This document shows, one piece after another, positions 1 to 7,084 of a stretch of 13,410 nucleotides of DNA. Location of the stretch: NCBI GenBank assembly GCA_003158505.1, contig PMJK01000102.1:16272-29681 (forward strand), given 5' to 3'. The DNA is from Holophagaceae bacterium. GTDB lineage: Bacteria > Acidobacteriota > Holophagae > Holophagales > Holophagaceae. Position numbers and translations under genes: made by a program. Within the stretch, counting starts at the first letter, position 1, and every line of letters begins with the position of its first letter. The notes beneath the pieces are model-generated. The model was not told where the DNA came from. It searched no databases and worked only from the letters and a program-made list of their open reading frames with translations.

Positions 1-489
1 ATCTGCTTCGTAGTCCATGACCGTTATGACCAGTTTCTGGAATCGGAAGGGCGTGATCCGGGCCTAGGCAAGGGTCCTATCCGCCATCTTGACGGTCGCA
101 TTCTTGGGTACCACCAGGGTTACTGGAGGCATACCGTGGGTCAGCGACGCGGCCTGGGCGTGGCCTATGCTGAACCGCTCTATGTGATACGGATTGAACC
201 TTCAACTAATACAATTTGGGTTGGGTCTGAACTCGATTTGATGGCCAAGGACCTGGTGGCGAGAGAACTCAACTGGGTCGGAAGACCCCCCGTGGGCCCG
301 CTTGCATGCGAGGCCCGGATCCGGAGCCGAAGCCCGGAGGCTGAGGCATTGGTCATTCCCCTCCCCGACGGGCGCGCCAAGGTGGCCTTTGCCGAACCTC
401 AGAGGGCCATCGCACCTGGGCAGGCAGTGGTGTTCTATCGGAACGGTGAAGTGCTGGGTGGTGGTTGGATTGATGGTCGGGCGGTTTGA
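1..489 (+). CDS. mnmA: tRNA-specific 2-thiouridylase MnmA, C-terminal part (5' end outside window)
   Basis: MnmA uses ATP and a sulfur relay to thiolate U34 of the tRNAs for Lys, Glu and Gln in the cytoplasm. The open frame enters from the left edge and gives 162 residues. It opens with ICF; this Cys matches the family's second catalytic cysteine (Cys199 of E. coli MnmA), which carries the persulfide. A PGLGKGPIRHLDG-like stretch and HTVGQRRGLG (about residues 45-54) follow and match the conserved PG-I-D-dG and IGQRKGLG blocks. The C-terminal beta-barrel, which holds the tRNA, ends in a GGGWI motif, as is usual in the family. The N-terminal ATP-pyrophosphatase domain with the PP-loop lies outside the window. 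The gene converges on the minus-strand tRNA genes. One of its expected substrates, tRNA-Gln(UUG), is encoded at 13098. Confidence 0.93.
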   Translation: MCFVVHDRYDQFLESEGRDPGLGKGPIRHLDGRILGYHQGYWRHTVGQRRGLGVAYAEPLYVIRIEPSTNTIWVGSELDLMAKDLVARELNWVGRPPVGPLACEARIRSRSPEAEALVIPLPDGRAKVAFAEPQRAIAPGQAVVFYRNGEVLGGGWIDGRAV

Positions 490-518
490 CCCCGTTTCCA
501 TATTGATCTGGCAGGCGT

Positions 519-540
519 GAAAAGCCCCCTTGCGGGGGCT
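519..540 (-). terminator. Rho-independent terminator after tRNA-Cys
   Basis: A perfect 7-bp GC-rich stem (523-529 with 534-540) closes a four-base loop. Read on the minus strand the loop is GCAA, a GNRA tetraloop, and TTTT follows the stem at 523-520. It lies 4 bp past the CCA end of the tRNA-Cys gene. On the + strand the stem has no T tract after it, so it is a weaker candidate for ending mnmA, although that transcript must stop near here. Confidence 0.75.
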
Positions 541-544
541 CATC

Positions 545-619
545 TGGAGGCGCCGATCGGAATCGAACCGATGGATACAGGATTTGCAGTCCCGGGCCTT
601 ACCACTTGGCTACGGCGCC
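545..619 (-). tRNA. tRNA-Cys (anticodon GCA)
   Basis: Read on the minus strand this folds as a full cloverleaf of 75 nt including an encoded CCA. The acceptor stem GGCGCCG pairs with CGGCGCC, the D arm is GCC/GGC, and the anticodon stem CGGGA/TCCTG contains one G-T pair. The T arm is ATCGG/CCGAT with the usual TTCGATT loop, and the discriminator is T. The anticodon loop CTGCAAA places GCA at 587-585, which reads Cys codons. U at the discriminator position is a known cysteine identity element. A terminator hairpin stands on each side, so it may have its own promoter within 620-640, though none is clear. Confidence 0.96.
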
Positions 620-639
620 TTGCTTTGATGCTGTGGAAT

Positions 640-670
640 TTTAAACAATACGGGCCGCTTGCGCGGCCCG
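640..670 (-). terminator. Terminator-like hairpin between tRNA-Gly and tRNA-Cys
   Basis: A perfect 8-bp stem (651-658 with 663-670) closes a TTGC loop, which is GCAA on the minus strand. On that strand it is followed by the T-rich run TATTGTTTAAAA. It begins 5 bp beyond the CCA end of tRNA-Gly, so it probably ends or attenuates that transcript before tRNA-Cys. The T run is interrupted, so termination may be partial. Confidence 0.6.
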
Positions 671-675
671 GGCGG

Positions 676-750
<75 letters not shown>

Positions 751-786
751 GTGAGAGACCAAGACTAGCAATGGCGGGCCATCCGG

Positions 787-1287
787 TCAACGGTCAATTT
801 CACGGCCCACCTCCTGTGGGCCGCCCTTCGGGCCGGTCTTCGACCGGTGGCCCTCCGCTCCGGCCTCTGCGCGGCAGGCTCCACAAAGGCCGAAGAGCAG
901 AAGTTGATGACGCGTGATCCTGAAACCTGAAATGGCCTCCAGGTTCCGCAAGGAATCATCGAGTCCGCAGGCATCCACTTCCGCGGTGCGGCCACAGCGT
1001 TCGCACTGGAGATGATGATGATGGTGGGGCGAGTCGCATCGGACAAACCGCATGACCTGGTCGGTGCCGAGGATGCTCTCCGCCCAGCCTTCATGGACGA
1101 ATCGCTCAAGGTTCCGATAGACCGTGGGCAGGCCGGACCTTCGTTCCGGCATGCGCTCCCAAATCTCCTCCACTGTCAGGGGGCGGTCCGAATCCCTCAA
1201 TACATGAAGGATGCCCTCGCGTTGAGGGGTCTGACGCATGCCCGCGGCTCGGAGGGATGGTGTGGTTGTGGTGGCAGAGTCGGCCAT
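787..1287 (-). CDS. Fur-family metal-responsive transcriptional regulator (Fur/Zur/PerR type unresolved)
   Basis: The 166-residue product is a cytoplasmic DNA-binding repressor of the ferric-uptake-regulator family. RQTPQREGILHVL (about residues 18-30) and the winged helix with LPTVYRNLERF (53-63) form the DNA-binding domain. A run of five histidines (88-92) leads into CERC (95-98), and a second CGAC lies at 135-138. These CxxC pairs form the structural zinc site of the family. Residues decisive for iron, zinc or peroxide sensing cannot be read with certainty. The tail after residue 140 is rich in Gly, Lys and Arg, lies beyond the usual family end, and overlaps three DNA hairpins. ATG 1287 is taken as the start although no Shine-Dalgarno is seen; ATG at 1239 (Met17) is an alternative. 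The gene diverges from the histidine kinase gene across 26 bp. Confidence 0.92.
   Translation of the reverse strand: MADSATTTTPSLRAAGMRQTPQREGILHVLRDSDRPLTVEEIWERMPERRSGLPTVYRNLERFVHEGWAESILGTDQVMRFVRCDSPHHHHHLQCERCGRTAEVDACGLDDSLRNLEAISGFRITRHQLLLFGLCGACRAEAGAEGHRSKTGPKGGPQEVGREIDR
804..847. repeat. Three consecutive short palindromes in the 3' end of the fur-family gene
   Basis: Three inverted repeats lie head to tail. GGCCCAC/GTGGGCC (804-810 with 816-822) has a 5-nt loop; GCCC/GGGC (823-826 with 830-833) has a TTC loop; CCGGTC/GACCGG (833-838 with 842-847) has a TTC loop. They fall in codons for the non-conserved C-terminal tail of the regulator. They may be a REP-like element or mRNA 3'-end structure. 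No T tract follows on the minus strand, so they are not simple terminators. Confidence 0.5.
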
Positions 1288-1313
1288 GGCTCTAGGATGG
1301 CATATCGGGCACC

Positions 1314-2978
1314 ATGGATGTCATGCTCCAACGCACATGGGGCAGGCTGGGTGCGTCGGATACAAGCGCCTCATTCCTGCCGCTTTCATTCCGCCTGTTC
1401 GCCAGCTTTGGCCTGCTGGTGTTGCATGGCGTGCTTCCCGTGGACGTCCGGGCCACGGGCCCGGGAGAGCCACTCTATCTGACTGCGCTGCTGCTGATGT
1501 TTGCAGAAGCCGCATGGGAATGCGGTCGCGGTCTGATGGCTTTGGATCAGCTCTTCCCGACCCCCCGCAGTGGCTGGATCCGATGGAACCTAGGCCTGGA
1601 TCTGGCCCTGGTCAGCCTGGTCATCGCGTTCCAGGGCGTGATGCAGGAACGATTTGCGACCCTCTATATCTTCCCTGTGCTGGCTTCAGCCTTCTACCTG
1701 GGCACGGTGGAAATTGTCTGGGTGGGGGTTATATCCTCCCTCACCCATATCGCGCTGGTGCTTGGTTTCACGTTCGGACTGCTCCCGGCCTTCGGTTTGT
1801 CGGAACCCAACATGGATCCGGACCCAAGCCGCCTCTCCTTCCTTCTCGGTATCGCCTCTCTGCAGGTTTTTGCGACTACGCTGATCCTGGTGCTCATCCG
1901 TAGGAACCTGGACCGTCTCCGCTCAGACCTCTCCGTCAGCGAGGCTGCTGTAGACGAGCTGTCCGTCCTGCACCAGCGCGTCGTCGAGTCCATGCATTCC
2001 GGCTTGATCACTCTGGATATGCAAGGCCATGTGACTTCTGCCAACCCAGCGGCAGAATCCATCCTGGGAAGGTCTGTTCCCCTCGGCGTACCGATCCAGG
2101 ATCTATTCCCGGCCGGTCATCCCTTCCCGTCGCGCAAGGGTCGGGAGCACCGTTTCGAGGTTGTCCTGTCCGGTCCCAACGCGGGCAGCCGTCGAATCCT
2201 CGGTGGGCACCTAGCCACTCTGCGGGGTGCCTCTGGACGTGAATCCGGCCAACTTTTGCTCTTCCAGGACCTCACAGACCTGAAGGCGCTGGAAGAACGC
2301 ACTCGCATCAGTGAACGACTGGCCGCCGTCGGGCAGCTCGCCGCTGGACTCGCCCACGAACTCCGGAACCCCCTTGCTTCCATCAGTGGCTGTGTGCAAC
2401 TCCTCCAGCGCAAAGAATCCCCTGAAGAGGTCCGAGGCCGGGTATTAGGCATCCTAGAGCGGGAAACCCAGCGAGTGGGCGCCATCGTGTCAGACTTCCT
2501 GGATTTCGCCCGCCCGGAACCACCAAGCGGATCCATCCTCTTTCTTCCCAGAGTTCTGGAGGAGGTCCGTTCTAGCTGGGAAATGGACCCACGGACTGAA
2601 GGACTTCCTTTCACCTTGGATCCTGTCCCTCCGGTCTTTCTCCTGTCGGATTCATCGGGCCTCCACCGGGCACTGATGAACCTTCTCAGCAATGCCCGCA
2701 AGGCCATCAAGAATGTGCCCACACCCTCGGTGCGGTTGGCCTGCCTCGTCACGGATGGCATGATCCGCCTGGCCATCTCCGATAACGGCTGCGGGATGAC
2801 CCAGGAGCAATTGGACCTCCTGTTTGTTCCCTTTGCCGGCAGTTTCGAAGAGGGTTCAGGGCTGGGTATGAGCCTGGTCTATAAATTCATCGAGGCCATG
2901 GGTTGGCAGATTGAAGTGGAGAGCGCGCCTGGACAAGGCACTCGGGTCCAAATCTTCCTACCAGCTCACAAGGAATGA
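1314..2978 (+). CDS. Membrane-bound PAS sensor histidine kinase, PilS/NtrB-like
   Basis: The 554-residue protein is a two-component sensor kinase in the inner membrane. About six hydrophobic segments fill residues 26-196. A PAS domain follows (about 218-325, with a GLITLDMQGHVTSANPAAE core), then the HisKA dimerisation domain with AHELRNPLAS, where His348 should be the phosphorylated residue. The HATPase domain has an N box around Asn460 (NLLSNARKA), a G1 box DNGCGM (490-495) and a G2 box GSGLGMS (514-520). Six membrane helices, PAS and an NtrB-like kinase core are the layout of PilS, the type IV pilus regulator, but no pilR-like gene is adjacent, so the cognate regulator is unknown. No clear ribosome site precedes ATG 1314; ATG 1323 is an alternative. 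The promoter must lie in the 26-bp divergent gap or inside the fur gene. Confidence 0.93.
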   Translation: MDVMLQRTWGRLGASDTSASFLPLSFRLFASFGLLVLHGVLPVDVRATGPGEPLYLTALLLMFAEAAWECGRGLMALDQLFPTPRSGWIRWNLGLDLALVSLVIAFQGVMQERFATLYIFPVLASAFYLGTVEIVWVGVISSLTHIALVLGFTFGLLPAFGLSEPNMDPDPSRLSFLLGIASLQVFATTLILVLIRRNLDRLRSDLSVSEAAVDELSVLHQRVVESMHSGLITLDMQGHVTSANPAAESILGRSVPLGVPIQDLFPAGHPFPSRKGREHRFEVVLSGPNAGSRRILGGHLATLRGASGRESGQLLLFQDLTDLKALEERTRISERLAAVGQLAAGLAHELRNPLASISGCVQLLQRKESPEEVRGRVLGILERETQRVGAIVSDFLDFARPEPPSGSILFLPRVLEEVRSSWEMDPRTEGLPFTLDPVPPVFLLSDSSGLHRALMNLLSNARKAIKNVPTPSVRLACLVTDGMIRLAISDNGCGMTQEQLDLLFVPFAGSFEEGSGLGMSLVYKFIEAMGWQIEVESAPGQGTRVQIFLPAHKE

Positions 2979-3060
2979 AAGGCGATGGCATCGGTGCGCA
3001 ATCGGATGTAATCTTTCTGCAGCATTCAAGCATCCAATCAGGCATACACCCTTGCGGGGA

Positions 3061-3094
3061 CCACTTGGCACCTGCCACAGTGGTTAATCCCTTT
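3061..3094 (+). terminator. Possible terminator after the histidine kinase gene
   Basis: CCACT/AGTGG (3061-3065 with 3079-3083) stacks on TGGC/GCCA with a bulged C and a four-base loop, giving about nine pairs. TTAATCCCTTT follows, a weak and interrupted T tract. It is the only notable structure in the 228-bp gap between 2978 and the Hfq-like gene. No convincing promoter was found in that gap, although one is expected for the long downstream run. Confidence 0.35.
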
Positions 3095-3206
3095 CCAGCG
3101 CGCTCAGTCATCCCCATGAAGGTTCGGCTGTCCAGGTCCGGATGGGGTTCGGCCAATGGCCGATGCCTTTGACATCCCCGCACCGCCCACTGGGCCAGGA
3201 TCCTCC

Positions 3207-3689
3207 ATGAACCGGAAGCTCATCCGACCAAACCTCAGTGAATTGAAGGACAAACTCGGCATCCCAGCGAAAGGTGGCGGAGGGGAGGGCATGACTCCCG
3301 CTCCATCGGCGGTGACCCCCGGTGGTGAATCCAACCCAGCGGTCAATCCAGCCGCAGCCACCGCCCCTCAGGGGCTCGGTAGCCCCAGACGCAAGATCGC
3401 CCCGCCCGAACAGACCAACGCCGAAAGCTTCTACTACCTCAAGCAGATGCAGTCCAAGACGCCAATGGTGATCGTTCTCCAGGATGACGAGAAGGTGCGT
3501 GGGGTCATCGAGTGGTACGACAAGCACTGCCTCAAGATCAATCGAATCAAGGAACCCAACATCCTCGTCCCCAAGCACAACATCAAGTACATCTACAAGC
3601 AAGAAGAGGAACCCAGGATCCGCCGCAGCCGAGCCACCAAGAAGGAAGAGCCCCTTCCCTCCGAGATCGATATTCCGGTCTACGATTGA
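3207..3689 (+). CDS. Divergent Hfq-like Sm-fold RNA-binding protein with long terminal extensions
   Basis: The 160-residue protein carries one Sm/Hfq-like domain at about residues 69-131. QTNAESFYYLKQM corresponds to the N-terminal helix of Hfq (QSLQDPF-like). KVRGVIEWYDKHCLKI matches the Sm1 strands (KLQGQIESFDQFVILL in E. coli), and PKHNIKYIY matches the Sm2 YKHAI block, keeping Lys123 and His124. Other RNA-contacting residues differ: the Gln8 position is Ala72, the Gln41 position is Lys106, and the basic rim is not conserved. Ahead of the domain lie a charged start (NRKLIRPNLSELKDKLG) and about 50 Gly/Pro/Ala-rich, probably disordered residues. Behind it is a basic stretch (RIRRSRATKK) and an acidic end. 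ATG 3207 is chosen because AGGA ends 6 nt before it; ATG 3156 would add 17 low-complexity residues. It probably acts as an RNA chaperone or relative. pdxA starts 28 bp downstream. Confidence 0.82.
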   Translation: MNRKLIRPNLSELKDKLGIPAKGGGGEGMTPAPSAVTPGGESNPAVNPAAATAPQGLGSPRRKIAPPEQTNAESFYYLKQMQSKTPMVIVLQDDEKVRGVIEWYDKHCLKINRIKEPNILVPKHNIKYIYKQEEEPRIRRSRATKKEEPLPSEIDIPVYD

Positions 3690-3717
3690 GCCCTGCCGGT
3701 ATCCTGCAGGGGATTCT

Positions 3718-4827
3718 ATGGTCCGCCGTTCCAACATCGCCATCAGCCTGGGAGATCCCTGCGGCATCGGTCCGGAACTCTTAGTCGGGAGTCTGCCGGC
3801 CATCCATTCCAGAACGGATGTGACAGTCGTGGGATCCAAAGCCGGCCTGGACCTTCTCATGGGCCTTCCAGGTGCCCGGGTGGCCTGGCGCTGGGTTGAG
3901 CCTCCAGGACCGGTGCCAGCGACCTTCTCCGGCAAGGTCTACGGACTTCGGGTCTATTCCGTCGGGGAGCCCCCAGACCAAGTCCTGGGAGAAGCCTTGT
4001 GGCTGGATCCCACACCGGAAATCGGGGTCGATCAACTTACCCTTGGGAAGGGTTCCGCCGCCTCAGGTCGGGCCACGGTCGAGGCCATCAGGGTCGCGGC
4101 CTTGATGGCCCTGGACGGCGCCGCCGATGCGCTGGTCACGCTGCCCATGGCCAAATCCGCTGCCCACCTGGCTGGCTACCCCATCCCGGGACATACGGAA
4201 TTCCTTCGGGAAATCTCCGAGGCGCCCATCACCCGGATGGCTTTCGTAAGCCCGCGGCTAAACGTGGTGCTTCACACGGTCCACCAGAGCCTGCGCTCGG
4301 TGGTGGAGGGCCTGGACTCCGACGCCGTGGCCGAGACGCTCATCTTCTCCGCCCGCCAGTTCATCCACTTGACGGGGAAATCCGACCTTCGGGTGGCGCT
4401 CTGTGCCATGAACCCCCACGCGGGCGAACAGGGGGCCTTCGGAGGGGAGGAACGCCTCCTCGAAGCAGCCATCAGGCAGGCTGAAGGTTCCTTCCGCGAT
4501 GAAGCCCAGTCAACGCCTGTGTTTTCCGGACCGTGGCCTTCGGATAGCGTCTTCCAACGGGCTGCGCGTGGCGAGTTCGACCTGGTGGTGGCGCTGTACC
4601 ATGATCAGGGCCTGATCCCGGTCAAGCTCCTCGAGCCAGCTCAGGCAGTGAATCTCACCTTGGGGCTGCCGTTCGTCCGCACAAGCCCGGACCACGGGAC
4701 CGCCTTTGACAAGGCCGGCAAATGGATCGCAGATTCGGAGAATTTCTTGGCGGCCACGGCGCTGGCCATTCGGCTGTCCCAAGGAGCCGGCCCGACGATG
4801 CCGGCCCTCGACGGTAGGCCCGCTTGA
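3718..4827 (+). CDS. pdxA: 4-hydroxythreonine-4-phosphate dehydrogenase PdxA
   Basis: PdxA oxidises 4-phosphooxy-L-threonine with NAD(P) in the DXP-dependent route to pyridoxal phosphate. PdxJ then uses the resulting 3-amino-1-phosphooxyacetone. The 369-residue length is a little above the usual 320-340. Diagnostic blocks are in order: GDPCGIGPE (12-20), PMAKSA (143-148), GHTEFL with His159, the metal ligands His189 (HTVHQSL), His234 (NPHAGE) and His295 (YHDQGLIPVKLL), and RTSPDHGTAFDKAG (321-334). The frame stays open upstream into the Hfq-like gene, but AGGGG at 3708-3712 and the family start pattern fix ATG 3718. GDPC replaces the common GDPA in the first motif. It is probably cotranscribed with the Hfq-like gene and glmU. 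PdxA2-type dehydrogenases of other pathways are related, but the motifs fit PdxA. Confidence 0.95.
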   Translation: MVRRSNIAISLGDPCGIGPELLVGSLPAIHSRTDVTVVGSKAGLDLLMGLPGARVAWRWVEPPGPVPATFSGKVYGLRVYSVGEPPDQVLGEALWLDPTPEIGVDQLTLGKGSAASGRATVEAIRVAALMALDGAADALVTLPMAKSAAHLAGYPIPGHTEFLREISEAPITRMAFVSPRLNVVLHTVHQSLRSVVEGLDSDAVAETLIFSARQFIHLTGKSDLRVALCAMNPHAGEQGAFGGEERLLEAAIRQAEGSFRDEAQSTPVFSGPWPSDSVFQRAARGEFDLVVALYHDQGLIPVKLLEPAQAVNLTLGLPFVRTSPDHGTAFDKAGKWIADSENFLAATALAIRLSQGAGPTMPALDGRPA

Positions 4828-4885
4828 ACTGGGACTGGGTCTTTAATCCGTGGGCTGTTGTAGGCTGGTCATAGATGGAGGTGGC

Positions 4886-6283
4886 ATGTCCACGGTGGCG
4901 GTGATCCTGGCGGCGGGCCTCGGAACCCGCATGAAATCACGACTTCCGAAGGTCCTGCACCCGATCCTCGGCGATCCTTCGCTGCTCTGGGTCCTACGGG
5001 CCCTACCCACCGGACTCGGCGGCGCCATCGTGGTCATTCACCATGGGAAACAGCAGGTTCTAGCCGCTCTTGAAACCTGGCAGAAGGCCGGCCTCCTTCC
5101 CTGCCCCATTTCCATCGTGGACCAGGGCGAGCCCCTCGGTACCGGTCATGCCCTTCAGGTCTGCATCCCTGAGCTGGACCGTCTCGGCACCACGCGGGTG
5201 GCCATCCTCTGCGGGGATGTGCCTCTCACTTCGGCCGCGACGGCCTCGCGCCTATGTGGGGCCGAAACCCTGCTCCTGGCCATGGACCTGCCCACTCCAG
5301 GTGCCTATGGCCGGGTGATCCAGCACCCGGATGGCAGCCTCGCGCAATTGGTCGAGGCAAAGGATGCCACCCCGGAACAGCTGGTGGTACGGCGTGTGAA
5401 TGGCGGTGCCTATGCCCTGCCCTGGCCAATCCTGCGCAGAGCGCTCATGGGATTGACCAACCACAACGCCCAGAAAGAGTACTACCTCACGGATGCCGTG
5501 GTGGCGGTGGCCCGGGAGATCCCAGTGACCGTGGGCCTGTGCGACCCCGAGGAACTTGCGGGTATGAATTCACGCCACGACCAGGCGACCCTCCAGGCTG
5601 CCGCCCAGCGTCGGATCCAGCAGCACTGGATGACCGAGGGAGTGACCTTCTTACATCCCGACAGCACGCTGGTGGGGCCACGTGTCACCCTCCAGCGGGA
5701 TGCTGTGCTGGAGCCAGGTGTGCGGCTCGAAGGTTCGGTCCAGATCGGTGAAGGTTGCCGGATCGGACAAGGCACGGTGATCACGGATTCCGTGCTGGGC
5801 GAGGGCGTGGAAGTCCGTCCCTACTGCGTTATCGAGCACGCCCTGGTGGGTGCAGGTTCCAAGGTAGGCCCCTTCGCACGGCTGCGGGAGGGCACCGACC
5901 TGGCCATTGGGGTCCACATCGGTAATTTTGTGGAGACCAAGAAGGCGAAACTCCACCGCGGCGCCAAGGCCAATCACCTTGCCTACCTCGGCGACACCGA
6001 GATCGGCGAGGGGACGAATATCGGCGCCGGCGTCATCACTTGCAACTACGACGGCGTGAACAAGCACCGGACCACCATCGGTCGGAATGTCTTCGTGGGA
6101 TCCGACACCCAGCTGGTGGCTCCCGTGGTCATCGGAGACGGGGCACTCATCGGGGCCGGGAGCACCATCACCATGGATGTCCCTGCTGATGCGCTGGCTC
6201 TCAGCCGTGTTCCACAAACCACCCGGGAAGGCGGTGCCTCGAAGCTCCGGTCCAGGCAGAAGAAGGGGACTGCGTTAAGCTAG
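4886..6283 (+). CDS. glmU: Bifunctional GlmU: GlcN-1-P acetyltransferase / GlcNAc-1-P uridylyltransferase
   Basis: GlmU makes UDP-GlcNAc, the precursor for peptidoglycan and lipopolysaccharide, in two steps in the cytoplasm. The N-terminal Rossmann-like domain has LAAGLGTRMKSRLPKVLHPI (8-27) for nucleotide binding, GTGHAL (85-90), GD at 110-111 and NGGAY (172-176). The C-terminal left-handed beta-helix starts near residue 255. Its hexapeptide repeats include GPFARLREG (328-336), NFVETKKAKL and ANHLAYLGD, with the acetyltransferase catalytic base at His364 (His363 in E. coli). NYDG follows at 387-390. At 465 residues it is of normal length. ATG 4886 is chosen because GGAGGT ends 3-4 nt upstream; a GTG at 4850 in the same frame has no such site. 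It lies 58 bp after pdxA and 20 bp before mlaE with no terminator visible on either side. Confidence 0.97.
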   Translation: MSTVAVILAAGLGTRMKSRLPKVLHPILGDPSLLWVLRALPTGLGGAIVVIHHGKQQVLAALETWQKAGLLPCPISIVDQGEPLGTGHALQVCIPELDRLGTTRVAILCGDVPLTSAATASRLCGAETLLLAMDLPTPGAYGRVIQHPDGSLAQLVEAKDATPEQLVVRRVNGGAYALPWPILRRALMGLTNHNAQKEYYLTDAVVAVAREIPVTVGLCDPEELAGMNSRHDQATLQAAAQRRIQQHWMTEGVTFLHPDSTLVGPRVTLQRDAVLEPGVRLEGSVQIGEGCRIGQGTVITDSVLGEGVEVRPYCVIEHALVGAGSKVGPFARLREGTDLAIGVHIGNFVETKKAKLHRGAKANHLAYLGDTEIGEGTNIGAGVITCNYDGVNKHRTTIGRNVFVGSDTQLVAPVVIGDGALIGAGSTITMDVPADALALSRVPQTTREGGASKLRSRQKKGTALS

Positions 6284-6303
6284 TCCTTTAGGTTCGGAGC
6301 CCC

Positions 6304-7080
6304 ATGGTCCTGGCTGTATTCGACAAGATTGGCGCTGCGGTGCTGGGAGCCACGGATACCTTCGGGGACTTTGCTGTCCTCGCCGGTCGGGCCTTCATCG
6401 CCATCTTCAAGCGTCCCTTCGATGGCAAGAACCTCCTGAACCAATTCAATTCCGTGGGCGTGAACTCGATTCCGGTCGTGGTCCTCACGAGCCTTGCAGT
6501 CAGCATGGTGTTCGCCGTCCAGCTCGCCTTCGGTTTCCGCCAATTCCAGGCCGAGGGGCTGGCCTCCCAGGTGGAAGGGCTGGCCGTGATGAGGGAGCTC
6601 GCTCCCGTGATCACAGGCCTCATGCTCTCGGGCCGCATCGGATCCGCCATGGCCGCTGAGCTTGGCACCATGCAGGTCACGGAGCAGATCGATGCCCTCG
6701 AGTGCCTGGCCACAGATCCGATCCAGTACCTGTTCGTGCCGCGCCTGCTCGCCTCCATGCTGGTGGTCCCACTGCTGACGATCGTGTCCGTCTACATCGG
6801 CTTCTGGGGCGGCTACCTGATCCTGGTGGGCGTCGAGGGCCAGAGTGCCTACGTCTACGGCCACGAATTCTATAAGCTCCTGGCCTTCCGCGACCTCCGC
6901 ATCGCCATCTACAAGGGTCTGGTATTCGGAATGATCATCGCCCTGGTCGGGTGCTGGAAGGGCTACAGGACTGAAGGCGGAGCCGAGGGCGTGGGCAACG
7001 CCCCCACCAGCAGCGTGGTGACGAGCAGCCTGTGGATCCTCATCTCCGACTTTTTCCTCACCAAACTGCTGCTGGTGTGA
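6304..7080 (+). CDS. mlaE: MlaE-family ABC lipid transporter permease
   Basis: This 258-residue inner-membrane protein is the permease of an MCE-type lipid transporter. It matches the family from the N-terminal interfacial region through several hydrophobic segments (about 55-78, 97-112, 145-175, 205-220 and 240-257). The hallmark stretch runs from MRELAPVITGLMLSGRIGSA (96-115) through AAELGTMQVTEQIDAL (117-132) to DPIQYLFVPR (138-147). The cytoplasmic coupling loop and GGAEGVG (225-231) near the C terminus are also typical. GGAG at 6295-6298 precedes ATG 6304. No STAS-domain MlaB gene is nearby. mlaF starts 4 bp after the stop, so the three transporter genes form one unit. Whether it imports or exports phospholipids cannot be told from sequence. 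Confidence 0.95.
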   Translation: MVLAVFDKIGAAVLGATDTFGDFAVLAGRAFIAIFKRPFDGKNLLNQFNSVGVNSIPVVVLTSLAVSMVFAVQLAFGFRQFQAEGLASQVEGLAVMRELAPVITGLMLSGRIGSAMAAELGTMQVTEQIDALECLATDPIQYLFVPRLLASMLVVPLLTIVSVYIGFWGGYLILVGVEGQSAYVYGHEFYKLLAFRDLRIAIYKGLVFGMIIALVGCWKGYRTEGGAEGVGNAPTSSVVTSSLWILISDFFLTKLLLV

Positions 7081-7084
7081 CGAC

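Noticed and set aside
2117..2776. 219-codon minus-strand frame inside the histidine kinase gene
   Set aside because: It is rich in Arg and Ser and opposes the conserved kinase domains, so it is a shadow of the real coding strand.
3061..3087. TGGCAC followed by GCC resembling a sigma-54 promoter
   Set aside because: The expected TTGC element is not at the required spacing from the GG, and the bases are better explained by the hairpin.
2975..3172. 65-codon + strand frame between the kinase and the Hfq-like gene
   Set aside because: It overlaps the kinase stop, has no clear motif and spans the possible terminator hairpin. A small protein cannot be excluded, but nothing supports one.
3108..3935. 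275-codon minus-strand open frame opposite the Hfq-like gene and pdxA
   Set aside because: It spans two real genes and their gap, shows no recognisable domain, and follows the codon bias of the opposite strand.
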